The notes beneath the pieces were generated by a model. That model searched no databases, was not told the DNA's origin, and was given only the letters and a program-made list of their open reading frames with translations. A program made the position numbers and the translations under genes. This document shows positions 1-4,732 of a stretch of 6,649 bases of DNA, piece by piece. Each line of letters begins with the position of its first letter. Position 1 is the first letter of the stretch. This DNA comes from Gammaproteobacteria bacterium HGW-Gammaproteobacteria-14 (GTDB lineage: Bacteria > Pseudomonadota > Gammaproteobacteria > Pseudomonadales > Alcanivoracaceae): positions 1-6,649 of the forward strand of contig PGZG01000100.1 in assembly GCA_002840115.1 (NCBI GenBank), written 5' to 3'.

Positions 1-642
1 ATGCAGCCAGGGGACGAGTTAGTCGTTTTTAATGGTGATGACGGCGAATGGCATGCTCGCATTGCCTCTATCAGCAAACGCAACGTCACCGTAGATCTGC
101 TGGCACACTTAGCCCTTAACCGAACTCCCAACATTGACGCTCACATTGTCCTGCCGATTATCAAAGGCGACCGTATGGACTATGCCCTGCAAAAAGCTAC
201 GGAGTTAGGCGCCGCTTCTTTCCAACCGTTAGTGACAGAGCGTACGGAAGTAAAACTGTACAACGATCGTATCGACAAGAAATTATCGCATTGGCAGCAG
301 GTCGTTATTAGCGCCTGCGAGCAGTGCGGCATGAACCGGGTGCCGCTGGTGCAAGCACCGATTCGACTCCATGACTATCTGGAAAAAATATCAGAGAAAG
401 GCCTCATCGGAGAGTTAAAGATCATTGCGCACCCCGGCGAGAACACCCTATCCGGCAACTCCCTGCGTGAAGCAAAGCAGATCACTTTGCTGACAGGCCC
501 GGAGGGTGGCTTTAGCACCTCAGAGCTGGAAGCGGCTATCTCCGCAGGCTTCCAGCCTTTTGCACTGGGTCAACGAATCCTGCGTGCCGAAACCGCGCCC
601 ACTGCATTACTAGCAGCTATCTGGATGGCATGCGGCGACTAG
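1..642 (+). CDS. rsmE: RsmE, 16S rRNA (uracil1498-N3)-methyltransferase, N-terminus cut by window edge
   Basis: RsmE uses S-adenosylmethionine to methylate N3 of U1498 in 16S rRNA, acting in the cytoplasm on the small ribosomal subunit. The visible 213 residues carry the family signatures: ELG followed by QPLVTERTEV (residues 68-84), ACEQCGMNRVP (105-115), the GPEGG loop (166-170) and LGQRILRAETA (189-199). The last two build the SAM-binding knot of the SPOUT fold. The ATG at the first base is probably not the start. In E. coli RsmE the matching Met sits near residue 34, after a short N-terminal stretch of the PUA-like domain, so roughly 33 residues should lie to the left of the window. The protein would then be about 245 aa, the normal family length. 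The gene ends in TAG and converges on the cytochrome b561 gene. I see no truncation other than the window edge. Confidence 0.95.
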   Translation: MQPGDELVVFNGDDGEWHARIASISKRNVTVDLLAHLALNRTPNIDAHIVLPIIKGDRMDYALQKATELGAASFQPLVTERTEVKLYNDRIDKKLSHWQQVVISACEQCGMNRVPLVQAPIRLHDYLEKISEKGLIGELKIIAHPGENTLSGNSLREAKQITLLTGPEGGFSTSELEAAISAGFQPFALGQRILRAETAPTALLAAIWMACGD

Positions 643-689
643 TCATGCGGAGAGTAACCGGCAAGCCATCTATCAGCACTCAAAACACA

Positions 690-1247
690 CTATAGATCTT
701 TTCCTCGCCAGAACGGCAGCATCCGCTTGAGCACATCGTCACGATCAACAACGTGATGCCAGATACCTCCTGCAATGTGCAGCAGAATCAGAACAAACAA
801 TGCGGGTGCCAGTATATCGGCATGAATATCCTTTATTTGCCCTGCTAACTCACGGTTGGTCTCCAACCATACAGGAATCTCGAACAGGCCGAACCAGCTC
901 ACCGGACGACCACCCAGCTGGGACATCAATAGTGCCGACAGCGGCACCAGAATCATCAATAGATACAACAAGGCATGGCCGATGGATGCCATCTTTGCCA
1001 TGCCGTAACCACCGAAGTTCTGCGGTGTCGTTTGCGTCAAACGCCACCCCAAACGCAGCCATACTAAGAAAAACACCGACAGCCCCAAAGAGCGATGCAG
1101 GGTCATCCACCAATCTCGCTCCGCCGTACCGCGCTCATACAGCTCACGCTGATCAATAGCCACGAAAGCGCCGACGATTAAAAAGAACATTATCCAGTGG
1201 AAACTTTTAGCAACCCAACCCCAGCGGGAATCCGTATTTTTCATCAT
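690..1247 (-). CDS. Cytochrome b561-type di-haem membrane protein
   Basis: This 185-aa protein belongs to the bacterial cytochrome b561 family (Ni,Fe-hydrogenase cytochrome-b-like fold), whose members move electrons between quinone and partner molecules in the inner membrane. E. coli CybB is reported to oxidise superoxide and pass the electrons to ubiquinone. Four hydrophobic segments are visible, near residues 16-32, 52-70, 89-108 and 146-164. His17 (KSFHWI), His51 (LHRSLG), His142 (DIHADI) and His157 (LLHIAGG) fit the four haem ligands of the family, and R52 follows His51 as usual. The frame is open up to 1424, but that extension lies inside the acyltransferase gene and has no family similarity. 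I chose the ATG at 1247 because GGGAG sits 8 bases upstream and the protein then begins MMKNTDSRWGWVAKSFHW, as this family should. It is probably the last gene of the operon, 19 bases after the acyltransferase stop. The substrate cannot be told from the sequence. Confidence 0.9.
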   Translation of the reverse strand: MMKNTDSRWGWVAKSFHWIMFFLIVGAFVAIDQRELYERGTAERDWWMTLHRSLGLSVFFLVWLRLGWRLTQTTPQNFGGYGMAKMASIGHALLYLLMILVPLSALLMSQLGGRPVSWFGLFEIPVWLETNRELAGQIKDIHADILAPALFVLILLHIAGGIWHHVVDRDDVLKRMLPFWRGKDL

Positions 1248-1255
1248 GGCATTCA

Positions 1256-1260
1256 CTCCC
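1256..1260 (-). promoter_or_regulatory. Shine-Dalgarno site of the cytochrome b561 gene
   Basis: GGGAG on the minus strand, 8 bases before the ATG at 1247 and inside the 19-base gap after the acyltransferase stop. It decides the start against the longer open frame beginning at 1424. Confidence 0.7.
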
Positions 1261-1266
1261 GTGAAT

Positions 1267-2220
1267 TTATTTAACGAATATATTCTCTGAGGGCTCTCCT
1301 TTGCGGAGGCGCTCAAGTAATACCTTGGACTGTTTGTACCAATCGCGCTGCCCCTGACTACCACGTGTAAAGCGCTTATAGGTCCACTGATATTGCTCCG
1401 GATTGCGCAAAACAATTCGCTCAAACCCGGCGTTCATCGCTTTCATGGTTTCCGCTTCATTCATCTCCAGCATCTCGGCTGCAGACTCAAACCAAACCTC
1501 GAAACGATAGTCAGGGCTCCGCTGGGCACTCACAAAGAAAACATGGGGGCGATAACGCTGGATCACTTTATAAACAAATACAGGAACCATCACATCATGA
1601 CCGAAAAAGGGAGCATACGGATTAGCAGTTCCTCCTGGCTTGTGATCAGCCAACAACCCCAAAGATCCGCCACGCCCCATGGCTTCCAGGGCAGCACGAA
1701 CACCATCACCATTAGTGGGCACCAGCGTACAGCCCGTGCCCTGCCGCCCCTCTTTGACAAGGTCTTCAAGCGCGCTGTCGCCACCGGGTTGGTACATAAT
1801 AATCGCCCGATCTTTCTGCCCCAGCGTTAACACGGGGACCTCCCAGCTCGATTGATGCAACGACAAGTACAGAATAGGGCGATCATCATTCAGCGCCGCC
1901 AACCATGCCTCCTCACCATGCACTCGATCAACCCGTGCAAGCGTTTCCGGAACCGGGCGCAGCCAAACATGACTATATCCTGCGAGGGTTTTCGCAGTTT
2001 CGATAAAAGCACGACGGGCAAGGGCGCGGGCTTCATGCCAGCTTTTCTGGGGGAAACAGACTGCAATATTCAGCATGGCAATACGGTAAGGCTTGGCAAC
2101 GGACAGGGGCAAATGGCAGAACAACCAGGAGAGAGCAGCCGCAAAACCGATAACGATTGATAATGGCATAATAGAAAACAGCTTGATCACTCTGGCTTCA
2201 AAAACGTGTTTTTTCTTCAT
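1267..2220 (-). CDS. LpxL/HtrB-type lysophospholipid or lipid A acyltransferase
   Basis: This 317-aa protein belongs to the LpxL/HtrB/LpxM family (PF03279), inner-membrane enzymes that transfer acyl chains, classically onto Kdo-lipid A. A hydrophobic segment near residues 15-37 would anchor it. The catalytic H-x4-E motif is His122-QSSW-Glu127. Other family landmarks are NIAVCFP (51-57), a Gly-rich ADHKPGG (191-197) where LpxL has PDQDPG, PYAPFFG (201-207) and the C-terminal PEQYQWTYKRF (274-284). The region matching the YRP-x-RNP motif of true LpxL reads YQPGGD (143-148), so conserved positions differ. The acceptor may not be canonical lipid A. It could be another lysolipid or an ornithine- or amide-linked lipid; I cannot tell which. 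The start ATG at 2220 overlaps the stop of the upstream hydrolase (ATGA) and has only a weak ribosome-binding site, so translation is probably coupled. The family is secure; the substrate is not. Confidence 0.88.
   Translation of the reverse strand: MKKKHVFEARVIKLFSIMPLSIVIGFAAALSWLFCHLPLSVAKPYRIAMLNIAVCFPQKSWHEARALARRAFIETAKTLAGYSHVWLRPVPETLARVDRVHGEEAWLAALNDDRPILYLSLHQSSWEVPVLTLGQKDRAIIMYQPGGDSALEDLVKEGRQGTGCTLVPTNGDGVRAALEAMGRGGSLGLLADHKPGGTANPYAPFFGHDVMVPVFVYKVIQRYRPHVFFVSAQRSPDYRFEVWFESAAEMLEMNEAETMKAMNAGFERIVLRNPEQYQWTYKRFTRGSQGQRDWYKQSKVLLERLRKGEPSENIFVK
2217..2220 (-). promoter_or_regulatory. ATGA stop-start overlap, hydrolase to acyltransferase
   Basis: The TGA of the metallo-hydrolase (2219-2217) shares bases with the ATG of the acyltransferase (2220-2218). 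The preceding bases, GAGTTGCTAAAACA, hold no strong Shine-Dalgarno sequence. Ribosome re-initiation, and so linked production of the two proteins, is likely. Confidence 0.8.
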
Positions 2221-3227
2221 TGTTTTAGCAACTCAGTAAAGTCCACGGTTTCGCCATGCTGCAAAACCCTGAATTCATTATCCTTCACCCCTGCCTCCGC
2301 CATTGCCTGACGCAGTCGGCGAGGAGGCTCGTCCATTGGCTCGCTGGTCAGCACAAAGGTACCCCAGTGCATAGCCACCGATACCTTGGCACGAATATCC
2401 CGATGAATACGCACTGCTTCATCCGGCGCCACATGCACCGGCGCCATAAACCAGCGCGGATCATAGGCACCAATCGGTAACAAGGCCAGATCAATGCCAT
2501 CAAACACATCACCGATATCGGCAAACAAACTGGCATAGCCGGTATCACCAGCGAAATACAAACGAAACCCGGCAATCTCCATTAACCAACTACACCATAA
2601 GCTGGCATTACGATCCGTTGGCCCGCGCCCACTGAAGTGCTGGGCAGGCAAACAAAACACCTCTGCGCTGGCCGTCGCATCCACCGACGACTGCCACCAG
2701 CCAATTTCGACCACCGAATGGATATCACGACGGCGGAACCAATCAGCAACGCCGGTGGGCACATAGAAAGTAAGGCGGCCAGAGAAGCGTCGATCCAGCT
2801 CCAGAACAGTTTTCTCATCCAGATGATCGTAATGATTATGAGAAATCAACACATGGGTAATATCGGGAAGCTCCGCAACCGATAACGGCGCCGGAGTATA
2901 GCGTTTCGGACCCGCAAACTGGACCGGGCTGCATCGCTCGGAAAATACCGGGTCGGTCAGCACATTACAGTGGCGGTATTGAAACAAAAACGAGGAATGG
3001 CCAAGCCATGTCAGGCGAGGAATAACTGCAGGCGCCGATAATACATGGACATCCGGCTTTAATAACGGAAAACGCTTTCCCGGCGGAAAAGTGGGGCCGC
3101 TCTGCATTTGCCAACGAAAAAAATCTTTTAATCCATGGGAAGGCGTACGCTCAAGGTTGCGGAACTTCCCTTTATGAAATACGGACCTACGGGCCAGCTC
3201 GGCAAGACGCTCCCGATTCGGCGTCAT
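2217..3227 (-). CDS. NAPE-PLD-like metallo-beta-lactamase-fold hydrolase
   Basis: This 336-aa protein is a metallo-beta-lactamase-fold hydrolase of the COG2220 / NAPE-PLD type. Human NAPE-PLD cleaves N-acyl-phosphatidylethanolamine to N-acylethanolamine and phosphatidic acid using two zinc ions. The full metal-binding set is present: HNHYDH (His130, His132, Asp134, His135), His197 (PAQHFSGRG), Asp228 (FAGDTGY) and His287 (AMHWGTF). The spacing of these residues closely matches human NAPE-PLD. Further family stretches are WLGHSSFLFQ (74-83), LTDPVFSERCSP (90-101) and PIGAYDPRWFMAPVHVAPDE (251-270). There is no signal peptide or membrane segment, so it should act in the cytoplasm or at the inner face of the membrane. 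It overlaps chpC upstream and the acyltransferase downstream by ATGA junctions. Bacterial members are often annotated only as MBL-fold hydrolases and their natural substrates are mostly unknown. A phospholipase D activity on N-acylated lipids is an inference from family and neighbour. Confidence 0.9.
   Translation of the reverse strand: MTPNRERLAELARRSVFHKGKFRNLERTPSHGLKDFFRWQMQSGPTFPPGKRFPLLKPDVHVLSAPAVIPRLTWLGHSSFLFQYRHCNVLTDPVFSERCSPVQFAGPKRYTPAPLSVAELPDITHVLISHNHYDHLDEKTVLELDRRFSGRLTFYVPTGVADWFRRRDIHSVVEIGWWQSSVDATASAEVFCLPAQHFSGRGPTDRNASLWCSWLMEIAGFRLYFAGDTGYASLFADIGDVFDGIDLALLPIGAYDPRWFMAPVHVAPDEAVRIHRDIRAKVSVAMHWGTFVLTSEPMDEPPRRLRQAMAEAGVKDNEFRVLQHGETVDFTELLKQ
3224..3227 (-). promoter_or_regulatory. 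ATGA stop-start overlap, chpC to hydrolase
   Basis: The TGA ending chpC (3226-3224) overlaps the ATG of the hydrolase (3227-3225). Upstream is GGCGGGCATGACTGAATC, which has no well-placed Shine-Dalgarno sequence, so the hydrolase probably depends on translation of chpC. Confidence 0.78.
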
Positions 3228-3676
3228 GATTCAGTCATGCCCGCCAACACCCGCTCCATCGCATCAAGATCTGGAATCACCGCCAGGTCACCACCAAGCT
3301 GCACATACATGGCTTCAGCGGGACCGCTGTCCACCGGCTCTTCAACCAGATCATCCTTGCCAACCCGAGACAGCCTGGGAATTCCTTGAATAATCACCGC
3401 ATAAAATTTCACTTTCCCGGTGATCGTATTGATCACCGCAATACGCGCATCTGGGCCGATCAATACCTGGCCGCTTTCATTGAGACGCTCAAACGATACC
3501 AGCGGAATTTCTTCATCTCGCCAGTTGATCCAACCTAACAACCATTCCGGGCCATGTCCCGGTCGCTCCGGTTTACGCAGTGGGATAATTTCGGCCACAA
3601 CGATGTTAGGCACCAACCATGGCCGACCATGCATCGGAATCAGCAGGCCGGGAATATCTGACGGCAATTCAGCCAT
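3224..3676 (-). CDS. chpC: ChpC, CheW-like adaptor of the Chp pilus chemosensory system
   Basis: This 150-aa single-domain CheW-like protein should couple a methyl-accepting receptor to the CheA-type kinase ChpA in the Chp array that controls type IV pili. The CheW fold is visible as short strands: PGLLIPMHGRPWLVPNIVVAEII (residues 9-31, hydrophobic with a conserved turn), GWINWRDEEIPLVSFERL (48-65, the usual G-x-I-x-WR-x-x-x-IP-V pattern), a middle strand pair around IAVINTI and KFYAVIIQGIP, and a C-terminal segment GGDLAVIPDLDAM. The length suits a lone CheW domain. AGGAG stands 7 bases before the ATG. The gene follows chpB after 39 bases and ends in an overlap with the hydrolase. Gene order chpA-chpB-chpC is what supports the name ChpC over a generic CheW or PilI; the domain alone could not separate these. 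Confidence 0.85.
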   Translation of the reverse strand: MAELPSDIPGLLIPMHGRPWLVPNIVVAEIIPLRKPERPGHGPEWLLGWINWRDEEIPLVSFERLNESGQVLIGPDARIAVINTITGKVKFYAVIIQGIPRLSRVGKDDLVEEPVDSGPAEAMYVQLGGDLAVIPDLDAMERVLAGMTES

Positions 3677-3683
3677 GTTTGTT

Positions 3684-3688
3684 CTCCT
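3684..3688 (-). promoter_or_regulatory. Shine-Dalgarno site of chpC
   Basis: AGGAG on the minus strand, 7 bases before the chpC ATG at 3676. It is the strongest ribosome-binding site in the window and lies in the largest gap of the operon, so chpC can start independently of chpB translation. Confidence 0.8.
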
Positions 3689-3715
3689 GTGAGATAGCCT
3701 CTGGGCGACCAGCCT

Positions 3716-4732
3716 TCAATGTACAGTACGGCGAATATCCTGACGAACATGCTCTACCAACGCCAACGCCAACTTCTCCGGGGAGCCTGAATAGCCCACA
3801 CAACCGGTGTCACGGGCCGAGTCCGGCTGGCTACTGCAAGCACAGCTGGCCGCATCCTGCGCCCACACAGGTGCGCCACGTTCACGCATTTGCGGACCCG
3901 CAATAGACCCGTCATTACCCATACCACTAAACAAGATAGCCCCCGCCCGCTCAGAAAATCGCATCGAGGTGTTGGCAATCACCTGATCAATAGAAGGCGC
4001 ATAGGGACCTTCCCAGGGCTTGCCCGTGGACACTACTCGGCCGGTATTGGTGAAGGCAATTTCATACTCCACCGGCGCTACCAACACGGTACCATGCTGT
4101 AGCTGCTCACCATCGTAACCGACACGACATGCAAAACCGTTATCACGACACAACACTGATGCCAGTGTTTCCAGAAAACTACCATCAATATGTTGCGCCA
4201 GAATAAAAGCGACCGGCAGCTCAACGGGCAAACAATCGAGAAAACTTTTGACCGCAGCCGGGCCACCCAACGAGGCTCCCAATACCCAGACCCGCTCAGG
4301 CACGGGCCCCGCAGCCACCATTCGGAACTCATTGGGTGTGGGAATGTTGATCGATGGTTTAACCGGAGGTAGCGCTTCCAGCGCTTCCACCACAACCGGC
4401 CGCGCCACATAATCCAGCATCTTGCTTAGCAAACGGCGCTCCCAGCGTGGGTAGCTGGGGGAGTTTCTTGCCGGCGCCTGACCATCAGAAAAAAGAATAG
4501 GCACCACGGCCTGCTCCAACAGCTGATCAAGAAAATCACTCCAGCGATCTTCGTGGCTGAGATCCACAACCCAAAGATCCAAACCCGTGGAGGTGAACCA
4601 GCTACTTTCAATATTGGCAGGATCGGTGTTGACCACCACCAGATAGCCCTGAGCCTTTACTGCAGATGACAATAAGTGTCCCTGCAACGTGGTATCAGCG
4701 ATGATGCCGATGCGCGGGCCGCCCTCGGTCAT
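3716..4732 (-). CDS. chpB: ChpB, CheB-like receptor methylesterase with degenerate receiver
   Basis: ChpB should remove methyl groups from (or deamidate) the pilus chemoreceptor PilJ, opposing the methyltransferase PilK. The 338-aa protein has an N-terminal receiver-like part (about 1-120) and a C-terminal CheB methylesterase domain (about 147-330). The catalytic triad is Ser154 (LGASLGG), His181 (AQHIDGS) and Asp274 (GMGNDGS). The Ser-His and Ser-Asp spacings (27 and 120) are close to those of Salmonella CheB. The receiver keeps Asp57 (WVVDLS) at the phosphorylation position. It has one acidic residue (Asp13) followed by Thr where the usual Asp pair sits, and YVARP in place of the usual YxxKP lysine motif, so Arg111 replaces the invariant Lys. 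Normal phospho-switching is therefore doubtful. Its ATG overlaps the chpA stop (ATGA). The C-terminal stretch around SQPDSARDTGCVGYSG differs from the GMP-x-xA motif of standard CheB. Confidence 0.9.
   Translation of the reverse strand: MTEGGPRIGIIADTTLQGHLLSSAVKAQGYLVVVNTDPANIESSWFTSTGLDLWVVDLSHEDRWSDFLDQLLEQAVVPILFSDGQAPARNSPSYPRWERRLLSKMLDYVARPVVVEALEALPPVKPSINIPTPNEFRMVAAGPVPERVWVLGASLGGPAAVKSFLDCLPVELPVAFILAQHIDGSFLETLASVLCRDNGFACRVGYDGEQLQHGTVLVAPVEYEIAFTNTGRVVSTGKPWEGPYAPSIDQVIANTSMRFSERAGAILFSGMGNDGSIAGPQMRERGAPVWAQDAASCACSSQPDSARDTGCVGYSGSPEKLALALVEHVRQDIRRTVH
4729..4732 (-). promoter_or_regulatory. ATGA stop-start overlap, chpA to chpB
   Basis: The chpA TGA (4731-4729) overlaps the chpB ATG (4732-4730). 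The upstream bases GAAACGGCCGGGAT contain only a poorly spaced purine run, which fits translational coupling of kinase and methylesterase. Confidence 0.78.

Noticed and set aside
1..3. ATG at the window start as the true rsmE start
   Set aside because: RsmE proteins have about 33 residues before the equivalent Met, including the RVLR stretch. The gene is cut by the window edge and does not start there.
800..1159. 119-codon plus-strand frame opposite the cytochrome gene
   Set aside because: It has low-complexity Ser/Thr/Pro/Arg content typical of an antisense frame of a membrane protein gene, and no start signal.
1248..1424. N-terminal extension of the cytochrome b561 frame to an ATG at 1424
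   Set aside because: It lies entirely within the end of the acyltransferase gene and its gap, has no hydrophobic or family-like content, and a well-spaced GGGAG supports the ATG at 1247.
1393..1830. 145-codon plus-strand frame opposite the acyltransferase
   Set aside because: Its composition is shadow-like and it shows no domain. It covers the acyltransferase catalytic and C-terminal motifs on the other strand.
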